Below, one piece after another: positions 8,156-16,889 of a stretch of DNA of 64,000 nt (position 1 is its first letter; each line of letters opens with the position of its first letter). The notes under the pieces were generated by a model that searched no databases, had not been told where the DNA came from, and saw nothing but the letters and a program-made list of their open reading frames with translations. Both the position numbers and the translations under genes were made by a program. The DNA comes from Streptomyces sparsogenes (GTDB lineage: Bacteria > Actinomycetota > Actinomycetes > Streptomycetales > Streptomycetaceae): positions 62,001 to 126,000 of the forward strand of contig NZ_MAXF01000096.1 of assembly GCF_001704635.1 (NCBI RefSeq). Direction: 5' to 3'.

Positions 8156-8695
8156 TCAGATCACCTCCAGGTCCCGGAGTTGCTTCCGCAGCGCGGCCAC
8201 CGCGCTGTGCAGTCGGCTCTTCACGGTGCCCTCCGGCACGTCCAGCAGCTCCGCGATGTCACGCACGGGCAGATCCGCGTAGTAACGCAGGGTCAACACC
8301 TGCCGCTGCACGGCGGACAGCCCTTCAAGCCCGTTGGCCACCGCCAGCGCGAGGACGCGACGCTCTTCGGGGTGTTCCACCGGAGGACGCCGCGACCAGC
8401 GCGCGGCCAGCCGCGCGCGCAGGCCGGCGTCCCTGGTCCTGGCCCGGTGCCAGTCGACCGCCACCCGGGAGGCGACAGCCGTCAGCCAAGCCATCGGCTC
8501 GCGGATCTCCGGCTGCCCGGGCTTGGCCCGCTCCTCCAGCAGCTTCAGCCTGACCTGCTGCACCCCGTCGTCGAGCTGGTCCCAGGGCACCCCGCCCAGT
8601 ACGAGCATCGCGCGTACCCGCTGGACGTACTCCGGCTCGGTCAGCGGCGACGACTCGTCCGGCCCGACCGGTCTCGCTCTGCGCCATCCAGGCAT
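8156..8695 (-). CDS. ECF-type RNA polymerase sigma factor (SigE-like)
   Basis: A 179-residue protein with region 2 at about 22-95 (EYVQRVRAMLVLGG to AWLTAVASRVAVDWHRAR) and region 4 at about 120-175 (LSAVQRQVLTLRYYADLPVRDIAELLDVPEGTVKSRLHSA, a clear helix-turn-helix). It recruits core RNA polymerase to its own promoter set. The ATG follows AGGAGGGGG. The overlapping operon with the downstream membrane protein suggests release from an anti-sigma as the control mechanism. Confidence 0.9.
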   Translation of the reverse strand: MPGWRRARPVGPDESSPLTEPEYVQRVRAMLVLGGVPWDQLDDGVQQVRLKLLEERAKPGQPEIREPMAWLTAVASRVAVDWHRARTRDAGLRARLAARWSRRPPVEHPEERRVLALAVANGLEGLSAVQRQVLTLRYYADLPVRDIAELLDVPEGTVKSRLHSAVAALRKQLRDLEVI

Positions 8696-8786
8696 GCGCG
8701 GCCCCCTCCTCGTTTCCCTGGTGACGGAGCAGCCGCGGTAAACGTTCGCCCGTAGGCGGAGGAACCTTCGAGCAAACCGCGTTGTC

Positions 8787-8814
8787 CCGGCAGACCGGCA
8801 GACCGGCAGACCGG
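8787..8814. repeat. Three tandem copies of an 8-bp repeat
   Basis: CCGGCAGA is repeated exactly three times, followed by a half copy CCGG and more CCGG. It lies in the 138-bp gap upstream of the ECF sigma gene and may be simple slippage or a protein-binding array. Confidence 0.7.
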
Positions 8815-8833
8815 CCGGCCGGCAGGCGACCCG

Positions 8834-9415
8834 CTACTCGCTGCGGCCCTCCGGGGCCGGCGGCGTCACACCGGGCTCGATCGTCGAACGGACGTAGACG
8901 CGCGTGCTGCCCGGGGTGAACTCATGGGCGAAGAGGTCGACGCAGTAGCGGAGGCGCTTCCCCTCGGGGGAGGTGAGGCCGTCGGGGCAGAGACTGATCC
9001 GCCGCGCGCCCTTGACCAGGGTCTCGGGCTCCGGGAGCCCCAGATGCCCGAAGGGCGCCATCGGTTCGTACCCCTTCCGCTCAGGATGGAGGTTGGCGAC
9101 CATCTCCTCGCCCTCCGGCACCAGCCGGGAGAGGTACGCGTCCGCCTCCCGGCTGGGCAGCGTGAAGGCCAGGACCCCGACGTCGTAACGCGACCCCGCC
9201 TTGTACCCGGCCCGCCGGTCCGAGGCCCCCGCCGGGATGCGCAGACCCATCGTCCCGCTCACCCAGCCGGGCGTGGCACCCCGCTTCCAGCAGCACTTCC
9301 TGTCCTGCTCCGCCCGGTCGGACAGCGCGTCGCTCCCGAGGAAGGCGAACGCCGCGACGGCCACGGCGACGGCCACGAGAACCGCTCCTGAGGCCACGAG
9401 AAGTCGATGGCGCAC
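8834..9415 (-). CDS. Membrane-anchored hypothetical protein
   Basis: A 193-residue protein, GTG start with GGGAG upstream. Residues 1-30 are a signal anchor (LLVASGAVLVAVAVAVAAFAFLG); the rest is extracytoplasmic with four cysteines that could form two disulfides (CCWKRG near 41, CPDGLTSPEGKRLRYC near 145-160). No family is recognised. It lies downstream of, and in the same direction as, the helical gene pair. Confidence 0.6.
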   Translation of the reverse strand: MRHRLLVASGAVLVAVAVAVAAFAFLGSDALSDRAEQDRKCCWKRGATPGWVSGTMGLRIPAGASDRRAGYKAGSRYDVGVLAFTLPSREADAYLSRLVPEGEEMVANLHPERKGYEPMAPFGHLGLPEPETLVKGARRISLCPDGLTSPEGKRLRYCVDLFAHEFTPGSTRVYVRSTIEPGVTPPAPEGRSE

Positions 9416-9448
9416 TGCTGGCTCCCGATGAGGTCTGAGGGGTGCGGC

Positions 9449-10612
9449 TCAACGGCCGTTGGCACGCTGCCGCTCCCGTCCCGGGTCCGTGCGTCCGCCC
9501 TCGCGCCCCGGCTCATCGGGGCCCGGGAGCGGCTCATTGTTCGGGACCGACGCGCCCAGATCGTAGTGCTTGAATTCCTCCAGCGCCTGCTTGCGCCATT
9601 CGTCCTGGTTCTGCCTGATGCTCTGATCGATGTGATTCCTGAACCCCTCGTCGTCCCAGAGCATCTTGTCCACCGGAAGTTTCACCGGGTCGCCGCTATT
9701 GCCCAGATAATGCGCCATGTGGCACGAGGCGTCGCTCATCCCCCGCCAGTCCGCGCCCTCGGCCAGCAGGTTCATCTTCTGCCTCGTACGCCGCTCCGCC
9801 GCACCGGGGGACTCGACACCGTGCGGCCACGACCCCACATCCGGCGCCGCCCGCTTGACCGTAGGACTCAGCAGCCCGGCCGCCAGCAGATCATCCTTGT
9901 GCCCCTGCCGCAGCGTGGCCCGCGCCTCCGGCTCAGCGACTCCCACAGCCTCCGCAACTCGGCCCGCTGCTTGTCGTTCGCGTCCTTGCCGAGCGAGGCC
10001 AGCTGTGTGGCACGCGGAAGTTGTTCCTCGTCGAGTGGTGTAGGTGGTGTGGCCCGCGTTGTTCGGATCCCCGCCATGGCTCTTCCGCAGCGCCTGCGTG
10101 ACAGCGGCGTCGATCTCCGAGGCGTGCGACACCAGACCGGTGAGTGTGTCGGCGTACCACTTCATCAGATCCAGCGTGCGCTGCGGAGTGTCCTTCGTCG
10201 TGCACATGTCCGCCATCTGCACCTTCACCGTCCCATCACCCCCGTCCGACGCGACCAGACCGGGATCCGGCGGCTCCATCGACGGATTCCCCCGACGCGC
10301 CTCCTCCGTCAGCGCCTTGGCCCGCTTCTGGATGCCCGTCAGCTCGGTGTGCGCGTCCTGTAAGACGTTGTAGATGCTCTGCGCCTCCGCGTGCAGATCG
10401 AGGAACTCCTTGGCCGTGCTGCGTACGAACTCCTTGGTGACCCCGGCGTTGACCCCCTGCCACCGGGCCGCGTCCGATTTCTGCACCAGGCCGCTGTAGA
10501 CGCTGGTCCTGAGCGTGTCCAGCTCACCGACCATCGTTTTCCAGTCGCTGACGGCGGTGCCCAGCTTCTCCAGATCCACCGACATGAGATCCGAGTACGA
10601 GAACCCTCTCAC
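9449..10612 (-). pseudogene. Helical WXG/LXG-like protein gene with two compensating frameshifts
   Basis: The N-terminal ~190 residues (VDLEKLGTAVSDWKTMVGELDTL and onward) are long amphipathic helices like those of type VII secretion-linked WXG/LXG proteins, and the C-terminal ~120 residues also read well. Between about 10045 and 9935 the continuous frame is low quality (Arg/Gly-rich), while another frame gives a good helical sequence, LDEEQLPRATQLASLGKDAN, then AELRRLWESLS. Two opposite 1-nt indels therefore scramble about 37 residues and restore the frame. They may be genuine decay or assembly error. GTG at 10612 (GGGGGG upstream) or ATG at 10585 are possible starts. Coupled to the gene just upstream. 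Confidence 0.6.
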
Positions 10613-10627
10613 GATCTACGCCCCCCG

Positions 10628-11108
10628 TTATTTGACGTACTTCGCTATCTCCGACACCGACACCGCTGCCCCGTTCCGATGGCGCAGCGATGCCGCGAGC
10701 TCCTCGTCGTTCCTTCGCGTGGGCCTTCTTCGAGTAGTCGAGATGGTTGGAGATGTGCGCGCACATCTGCAGAATCGTCTTGACCTGCGTCCCCCAGACC
10801 TCGAGCGTGGTGTACAGCGCATCGCCCATGGTGAGCCGGTGCCCCGACATCTCCTTGGCGGCCTGAGCGGTCGAGCCCGCCCCGCTCTTGTCGATACCCG
10901 CCCCGGCGATATCCGCCTTCTTCCGCAGCACCCCATGCAACGCGAAGGCCTCGTGCCCGACCGCTCCGAGATCGTTTTGATGGACCACAAGATCGTGATC
11001 CTTCCCGGAGCCCCCCGACCCCGGCTCGGCCCGATTGAGCCGCATCCCGACCGACTGCTGTTCCTTCGCGGCGGACACGAGCTCCGCCCATTCCCTGCCG
11101 AATGTCAT
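10628..11108 (-). pseudogene. Helical hypothetical protein gene with frameshift
   Basis: The frame from the ATG at 11108 (MTFGREWAELVSAAKEQQS) gives ~130 residues of alpha-helical protein ending near LDYSKKAHAKE. At about 10715 a 1-nt indel moves the natural C-terminus (DEELAASLRHRNGAAVSVSE, then IAKYVK) into another frame that stops at 10628, 15 bp before the next gene. The uncorrected frame would run 100 bp into that gene with an Arg/Gly-rich tail. The pair resembles actinobacterial WXG-like substrate pairs, but no WXG motif is visible, so secretion is an inference. Confidence 0.55.
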
Positions 11109-11306
11109 CGTTACCCCCCGGATTCGACTGATTCGACCCCTCGTCTCCCGCTGCCGAGAGCCGCCCCCTCAGTCAGCCAGGGACACGCCAAGACCCGCCC
11201 GGGCGTCCCAGCCTGGTTGTTCTCCCCAGCGCAACGCTCTCCTTTGTGTGCATCCCTGACTACACTGTGCATCCGGCAGCTCGACCACGTTCGACCGGAG
11301 GCAGAC

Positions 11307-11579
11307 ATGGCCCGTGCCTGGGAAGCTGACCCGTCCGCGCTATTCGAGCGTCGGCTGGGGAGATCAGCCGAAGAGCTGGGCAACTCCGACGGCAATGACG
11401 AGTGCCCGGACATCTGGCAGCTCGACAATGGCGATGTCGCTGTGATCGGCAGGGATCTGACAGCCGCCTACCGCGCCCGACTGCCGCACGGCGTAAACCT
11501 CGGTCCGGACGAGCGGCTGGTCGTCATCCCAGGGAACATGCTCAGCGCGGCCAAGAAGGACATCCCCGATGTCCGCTGA
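11307..11579 (+). CDS. Hypothetical protein, 90 aa
   Basis: A short acidic soluble protein with a GGAGG site before its ATG, divergent from the helical pair. It reads MARAWEADPSALFERRLGRS, later WQLDNGDVAVIGRDLTAAY and ERLVVIPGNMLSAAKKD. The compact alpha/beta pattern with a VAVIGRD strand is typical of small actinobacterial proteins that accompany regulators. No function can be assigned. It precedes the remains of an ATPase gene. Confidence 0.6.
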   Translation: MARAWEADPSALFERRLGRSAEELGNSDGNDECPDIWQLDNGDVAVIGRDLTAAYRARLPHGVNLGPDERLVVIPGNMLSAAKKDIPDVR

Positions 11580-11724
11580 ACGCGGCCGACGTCGTACGGA
11601 ACCCCGGACCAGGGCAAAGCCACTGACCATCCGGCGCCGCCCCGTCGATCTTCGGCCGGGCCGCGAATCGCCGCTGCCGACCGCCTCCTCGCGCGCTTGT
11701 TCGCGAAGCCGCCTTTGAGCCGGA

Positions 11725-12237
11725 GCATCCACCAAGGCCGACGCCAAGAACAAGCGCTACCGGATCGCCGACCCCTGTCTCCGGTTCTGACCGGCCTTCC
11801 TGCAGCGGGGAATCCCACTGATCGAGCGCGGTCGCGGGGACCTCGCACTGGAGCGCATCGAGCGGTCCTGAACCACATGACGAGGACGTGCGGTCGAGCG
11901 GTCATCCGCGAGTCGCTGCTGCGCCTGCCCCCGATGACAGATGGCCCCACACGGAAGCGGTCGGCGGCTGGTGGAACCGTCAGAACGACCCCGGATCGAC
12001 CTGATCGGTGCCGACCGCGAACCGGTCGCGGGCGTGGTGCACTTCATCGGCTCGGTCAAGTGGCTGGAGTCCCAGCCGTTCGGCCGACGCGAGTACGACG
12101 CCCTGGCCCGGGACATGCTCGCGGTGACCGGCGCCGAACCGGCCACCCGCTCGTCGCCGTCTCGCGCTGCGGCATCGAGAACGACCTGCCGCTCACGGCA
12201 CACGCGGCCCGGAAGACCTGGTCCGCGCGTGGCAGTA
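11725..12237 (+). pseudogene. DUF234-type AAA ATPase, C-terminal remnant
   Basis: Segments in several frames make the C-terminus of an archaeal-type (DUF234) ATPase: KNKRYRIADPCLRF then an in-frame stop, AFLQRGIPLIERGRGDLALE, and, in shifted frames, RPRIDLIGADREPVAGVVHF and SVKWLESQPFGRREYDALAR. The N-terminal P-loop domain is absent, and stops and frameshifts prevent any product. It is a truncated relic. Confidence 0.7.
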
Positions 12238-12310
12238 GCCAGGGGAGAGCCAGCCCCGCCAGAGGGCCGATGCCGGGATCGGCAGATGGCATGAGAGCAG
12301 AGGAACACCA

Positions 12311-13993
12311 TTGGAAGAGTTCAGCGAGTCAGCTCTGCGGGCGTTGTCCGGTTCGCGCTCCTTCGAACGGGGACGGGGCTACCTGGAGGCGGTATCCGGG
12401 GTGGAGGTCGGTGACGGCTGGGTCACCGCGAGCGTCCACGGCACGGATCGCTATCAGGTGGAGTTGACGCTGGACGGGCCCGGCGGGCTGGCCGGGGCGT
12501 GCGACTGCCCGTACGGCATGGAGGGCAACTTCTGCAAGCATCTGGTCGCCCTCGGCCTGACGGTGCTCGCCCAGCGGGAGAGCCTGCCGCGACAGCGGAA
12601 GGCGGCCCGGGACCGTGCGCAGGGCCTTGACGCGTGGCTGTCCGGCCTGACCAAGGACGAACTGCTCGCCCTCGTACGCGAACAGGTGGGGGAGGACCGG
12701 CGGTTGCGGCGCCGCCTGGAGCTCCGGGCCGCGAGCGCCCGGGGGGACCTCGCAGCGGTCCGCGCGCGTGTCCGCGATCTGCTGGACATCTCACCGTTCG
12801 CGCAGTACGGGTACGTCGCGTACGCCGATGCCCGCGCCTACGCCGACCAGGCCGGGCAGGCGGTGGCAGCCATCGGCGCGCTCACTGGATGCGGCCGGGC
12901 CGACGACGCGATCCCCCTCGCGCGGGAGTCGATGAAGCTGCTGGCAGACGCGGTGGAGAACGTCGACGACTCGGACGGGTGGCTCGGGCAGGTCGGTTCG
13001 GACCTTGCCCACGCCCACCTCGAAGCGTGCCGTGCCGCCCACCCCGACCCCGAGGAACTCGCGCGCTGGCTGGTCGGCCATGCGCTGGGCGACGTGGACG
13101 ACGGCCTTACGGACATCGATCCGCTCGACTACGAGGAGATCCTCGGCGAAGAGGGGATGGCCGTCCTGCGGAAGCTGGCGGTCGAGGCGTGGCGGGGCAA
13201 CCGCCGCGGCTGGGCGGAGAAGTACCTGATGGAGCGTCTGGCCAAGGCGGGAGACGACATCGACGCGGTGATCGCCGTGCATGCGGCCGACCTCTCACCG
13301 AACGGACACACGCACCTGGTCATCGCCCGCGAACTGGACTCCGCCCGGCGCCTCGACGAGGCCCTGGGCTGGGCGGAGCGTGGCATCCGGGACGCCCGGG
13401 ACCTCTCCGCCGTCGACCATGCCCTCGTCGACTACCTCTGCGACCGCTACACACAGGCGGACCGGCTCACCGACGCCGTCGCCCTCCGCCGCGACTACTT
13501 CGCCGCCCGCCGCACCCTGCTCACGTACCAGCAACTGCGAGCCGCCGCCCGGGTCGCGGACTGCTGGCCGGCCGAGCGCGAGGGGGCGCTGGCCCTGCTG
13601 CGTGCCGATGCGGGACGGCGGCAACAGGGCCCGTACGGCGGCCCCGTCCTGATCGACGCCCTGCTCGACGACAAGGACACCGACGCCGCCTGGCAGGCCG
13701 CCATCGACGCCGGCGCCCACGACCAACAGTGGCTCACCCTCGCCGACCAGGCCCGTCCCACCCGCCCCGCCGACGCGCTCCGCGTCTATCTGCGCCTGGC
13801 CGAACCCCTCACGAAGCAGACGGGCAACGCGATCTACGAGCAGCTCACCAGCCTGCTGCTGAGCATCCGCGACTGCCACCGCCGCCTTGGCACCCAGGAC
13901 GAGTTCACCACGTACCTCACCGCCCTGCGCGCTGGCCAGAAGCGCAAACGCAACCTGATGCGCATGCTCGACCAGCACGGCCTGTGCCTGTGA
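12311..13993 (+). CDS. SWIM zinc-finger protein
   Basis: A 560-residue cytoplasmic protein. An N-terminal SWIM finger is complete: Cys64-x-Cys66-x8-Cys75-x-His77 in GACDCPYGMEGNFCKHLVA. The remaining ~450 residues are helical repeats rich in Ala/Leu/Arg (YADQAGQAVAAIGALTGCGR, LDEALGWAERGIRDARDL) resembling TPR-type solenoids. SWIM fingers bind DNA or proteins; function is unknown. The start is TTG with GCAGAGGAAC ahead; an earlier in-frame start is not evident. A strong terminator follows directly. Confidence 0.83.
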   Translation: MEEFSESALRALSGSRSFERGRGYLEAVSGVEVGDGWVTASVHGTDRYQVELTLDGPGGLAGACDCPYGMEGNFCKHLVALGLTVLAQRESLPRQRKAARDRAQGLDAWLSGLTKDELLALVREQVGEDRRLRRRLELRAASARGDLAAVRARVRDLLDISPFAQYGYVAYADARAYADQAGQAVAAIGALTGCGRADDAIPLARESMKLLADAVENVDDSDGWLGQVGSDLAHAHLEACRAAHPDPEELARWLVGHALGDVDDGLTDIDPLDYEEILGEEGMAVLRKLAVEAWRGNRRGWAEKYLMERLAKAGDDIDAVIAVHAADLSPNGHTHLVIARELDSARRLDEALGWAERGIRDARDLSAVDHALVDYLCDRYTQADRLTDAVALRRDYFAARRTLLTYQQLRAAARVADCWPAEREGALALLRADAGRRQQGPYGGPVLIDALLDDKDTDAAWQAAIDAGAHDQQWLTLADQARPTRPADALRVYLRLAEPLTKQTGNAIYEQLTSLLLSIRDCHRRLGTQDEFTTYLTALRAGQKRKRNLMRMLDQHGLCL

Positions 13994-14023
13994 AGCGCGG
14001 CCGATCCCCGAAGGCCGCGCTTC
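13992..14023 (+). terminator. Hairpin terminator of SWIM gene
   Basis: A perfect 11-bp stem, GAAGCGCGGCC with GGCCGCGCTTC, with a 10-base loop, overlapping the stop codon. Confidence 0.85.
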
Positions 14024-14480
14024 GTCGCTGCGGTTGCCGCGCCAGGGGAGCAACCACAGACTGAAAAGAGGAGCTTGGCTTCTTGAATGCTGGGCCGTCC
14101 TCTACGTCGTGTTGCCTTTACTGCCAGACATATCCGTTGAGAACCCCAGGCTGAGTGAACATGCGCGGGGACACTGTGCTGAGGCGACGGAGTCCGTTCG
14201 CTGTGGGATATTCACCGGACTCTTCTCGAACACGGACGTTGACATAGGTGAGCCGTACCGAGCGTTGGTACGCCTGGTCTGCAATGCGTGGTGGTGGACC
14301 TGCTTGTCTGGTCGCCACCCAGTTCTCCGGCGATCTGTAGCGCCCCTGTCGGCCGTAGTCGACTGCTCTGGCCTGCACATCCGGCCTCCAAGATCATTAC
14401 GTGGTCATTATGTGATCGGTGTCCGACTGGGCCACCGCGCACCCGTGAAGACGCCTGCCGTACACGGCTCTTTACCGTCC
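14024..14480. other. Intergenic stretch without supportable gene
   Basis: About 450 bp of lower GC than its surroundings. Short frames on both strands lack ribosome sites and family likeness. I see no RNA gene or repeat; it is probably a decayed spacer at the left edge of the accessory region. Confidence 0.5.
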
Positions 14481-14875
14481 CGCCGGGCTGACGGCAGCAA
14501 CACCGTTGATCTCGACGAGCACGCCCTCGCGCACGAGCTGCGTGACGACCGTGGTCCGGGCGGGCAGTGGAGAGCAGTCTGCGAAGAACTCCCCGTACAT
14601 GCGGTTGAAGACGGCGAAGTACCTACGGTCACTGAGATAGCAGGTGCACTGGACGATCAGGTCCTTGCTGCTGCCAGCCGCGACGAAGACCGCGACGAGG
14701 TTGAACAGAGCCTGCCGCAGCTGCGAATCGAAGTCGGTCGGTATCTCGTGCGTAGCCGGGTCCAGTGACCCCCTGCCCAGAGGTGAAGATCAAATCGCTG
14801 GTCCTGACGGCCTGGGACAACGGAGGCTGGGTGCCGTCGGAGAAGCGAACGAACGGGCGTTCTCGGTGTGAATGC
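14481..14875 (-). pseudogene. RidA/YjgF-family protein, frameshifted
   Basis: The N-terminal half (LSQAVRTSDLIFTSGQGVTG) and the C-terminal half (TDFDSQLRQALFNLVAVFVA, DLIVQCTCYLSDRRYFAVFN, GVLVEINGVAAVSP) are both clear RidA sequence, a family of enamine/imine deaminases. They lie in different frames, with the break near 14745 (around YARDT/PTDFD). No intact start was found. A decayed gene. Confidence 0.75.
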
Positions 14876-14981
14876 CTTCGACCACGGAGACACTTTCCGC
14901 CACAGACACCCGCCGATCACGCGGCCGGACACCCACCGCTCACCACCTCAGCCAGTAAGATCGCGATCTACAGCTGGTGTA

Positions 14982-15862
14982 CTAAACGACGTCCCGTAAG
15001 CGGGGTTGGGTCAGGACTGGACTGGACTGGGTCGAGGTAGGGGTTACCCGGCGAGGGCCAGGTTGTGCAGTCTGGCCACGCCGAGGACGGCGTGGTGGAC
15101 GCCATCGCCACGTAGCCGACAGTCGCGGAGAATCTTGTAGGTCTTCATCCGGGAGAAGGCGTGTTCGACGCGGGCCCTGGCCCGGCGGTGGACGGTGTTA
15201 TCGGCCTGCTGCTCAGATGTGAGTGGTCTGTCCTTGCGTGGCCAGTGCGGGATGAGAGCAGGGGTGCCGCGATAGCCGCCGTCGCCGAGAACGGGCGCGT
15301 TCTTCACGGCACGGTGCACGCCGGATTCCCGGTAGGCGCGGGCGTCGTGGCGGTTGCCGGGCAGGGGCCGTCCGGCCGCTACGACCAGTCGGGTGTTGGC
15401 GTCGATGACGACTTGGTGGTTGGTGGAGTAGCGGTAGTTCTTGCTGGAGGCGGCCACGCTCCGGTCGCGGGTTGGGACCAGGGTGCCGTCCACGATCAGC
15501 ACCGTGCCGGACGGGTGCCGGCGCCGGACGGGTGTCAGTGCGAGAAGCGGGGCGATGTGGTCGATGACCCAGTCGGCGGCGGACTTGGAGATCCCGAACA
15601 AAGGGCCGAGCTGCCGCATCGTGAGGTTCGTGCGCCAGTAGGCCGCCCACCAGCAGTATGCGATCTTCCAAGGACAGGGCCCACGGCCGTCCGCCGGTAG
15701 GCTTGCCGCCGCCCCGCCGTCGCACAAGCCCGACGAGCTTGTGAAACTGCCGCCCGTTCAGTCCCGCGAACAGGCCCACCCACTGCGGCTCAGCCGCCGT
15801 CACCACCGCACCCACGTCAAGATCATCACATGCCTGATCAGGGGTTACGGGACGTCGTTTAG
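14982..15862. mobile_element. IS5-type insertion sequence, 881 bp
   Basis: Bounded by perfect 18-bp inverted repeats, CTAAACGACGTCCCGTAA at 14982-14999 and its complement at 15845-15862. One transposase region fills it. I see no clear target duplication (flanks GTA and GTC). The size and the DDE transposase fit the IS5 family. Confidence 0.85.
15044..15815 (-). CDS. IS5-family DDE transposase in two overlapping frames
   Basis: The N-terminal part (AGLNGRQFHKLVGLVRRRGG, then LSLEDRILLV) and the main part (AAYWRTNLTMRQLGPLFGIS onward) are joined by a +1 shift near 15650 at CTGGTGGGCGGCC. Catalytic segments are present: LIVDGTLVPTRD, GDGGYRG and RARVEHAFSRMK, giving the D, D and E. Some IS5 relatives make transposase by programmed frameshifting, so this can be functional, or an indel may have inactivated it. 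Confidence 0.75.
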
Positions 15863-16064
15863 GTCACGCACTGCCTTGTCGCTGAGGGACGTTGCGGCAC
15901 TCCGAACCCACTTGCGCGAGTGCGGCCCCTTCGATGCGGCGTCGGCTGTCTACCGGGCACGGCGCCATAGGCTGCCGGTCAAAGGGGAGGCTACGGCGCG
16001 CCTCACCCACGGAGGGGCCGGCGGCGATGCGCACACCCCCTTGCGCCGTCGACTTCAAAACTGG

Positions 16065-16094
16065 CAAACTTCACAGTTCAAAGTCCAAAGTTTG
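16065..16094. promoter_or_regulatory. Inverted repeat upstream of the RAMA-domain gene
   Basis: CAAACTT (16065-16071) and AAGTTTG (16088-16094) form an inverted repeat 17-46 bp before the start codon, in a notably AT-rich island that also has TTCAAA twice. Position suggests an operator/promoter, perhaps autoregulatory. Confidence 0.5.
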
Positions 16095-16110
16095 AGGCGG
16101 AAGGTTGCCC

Positions 16111-16527
16111 ATGCCCAATCGATCTATCGAGATCGACGATGACGTCTTCGCGTTCCTGCAGCGTCACAGCGAGCCCTTGGTGGACACCCCCAATGCCGTG
16201 CTCCGCCGTCTGCTGCTGAGCGACGAAGACTCGCCTACCGGAAAGACTGCTGTCCGCAAGAGCGGGGATCTGTTGCCCATCATTGAAGCTGGCCTAGCTG
16301 CCCCCGGAGATAAGCTGCAGCACCACCAACCCCGCCGTCAGCTAACACACGAGGCTACGATCACTGCTGACGGCTGGGTGGAACTGCCGGATGGTCGAGC
16401 GTTCCCGAAGCCTTCGCCCGCATTGAAGGCACAGACCGGCAGTGAAATCAACGGCTGGGGCAAGTACATCCACATTCCAAGCGGGCGTGTCCTTCAGGAA
16501 CTCCGTGAGAAGGTCCGTCACATCTGA
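16111..16527 (+). CDS. SeqA-N-like/RAMA domain protein
   Basis: A 138-residue protein. Residues 3-35 (NRSIEIDDDVFAFLQRHSEP and on to LRRLLL) resemble the N-terminal oligomerisation ribbon-helix-helix of SeqA. Residues about 80-135 (EATITADGWVELPDGRAF, ALKAQTGSEINGWGKYIHIP) match the RAMA domain, proposed to read modified DNA in restriction-associated proteins. I take the ATG at 16111, with AAGG six bases before it. It stands alone between an IS and a decayed gene. A role sensing methylated DNA at the edge of a restriction-rich island is plausible but inferred. Confidence 0.65.
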   Translation: MPNRSIEIDDDVFAFLQRHSEPLVDTPNAVLRRLLLSDEDSPTGKTAVRKSGDLLPIIEAGLAAPGDKLQHHQPRRQLTHEATITADGWVELPDGRAFPKPSPALKAQTGSEINGWGKYIHIPSGRVLQELREKVRHI

Positions 16528-16889
16528 GCGGTCCTGGCGCTTCCGCTGGGCGCGTTACTGGGTTGAGCGTCTGCTGAGACCGATGCGTAGGTTGACTTGG
16601 GCGGAGGACGCGGTACATGGGGACGGACCGGCCCATTGGTGGGCGGTGAGCTGGTGATCCAGATGGCGGCCCCCGGTGAATCGCGAGGGCACGTTGGCGA
16701 CCGGCGCTACGGCCGCAGCGCACGGGGCTGCCCTTCGCGGCCCCTGTCGCGGCCCGGCCGGGCGGTGCAAGAGGTACTTCCGCTGCGCTCTGGTACGAGT
16801 CGGTTCTTCTTGGCTAGATCCATACGCTGCCTGGCCAGCCGGACAATCCTGGCCCGGCCAGGCTGCTCTGCACAGCAGCGGGCCTGGCA
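16528..16889. other. Non-coding or decayed stretch
   Basis: About 360 bp with only short overlapping frames lacking ribosome sites and family likeness. Probably degenerate sequence trailing the PP-loop pseudogene. Confidence 0.4.

Noticed and set aside
12634..14064. A 476-residue frame overlapping the SWIM gene
   Set aside because: It is a shifted-frame shadow rich in Arg, Pro and Gly with no motif; the SWIM frame has proper codon bias and a zinc motif.
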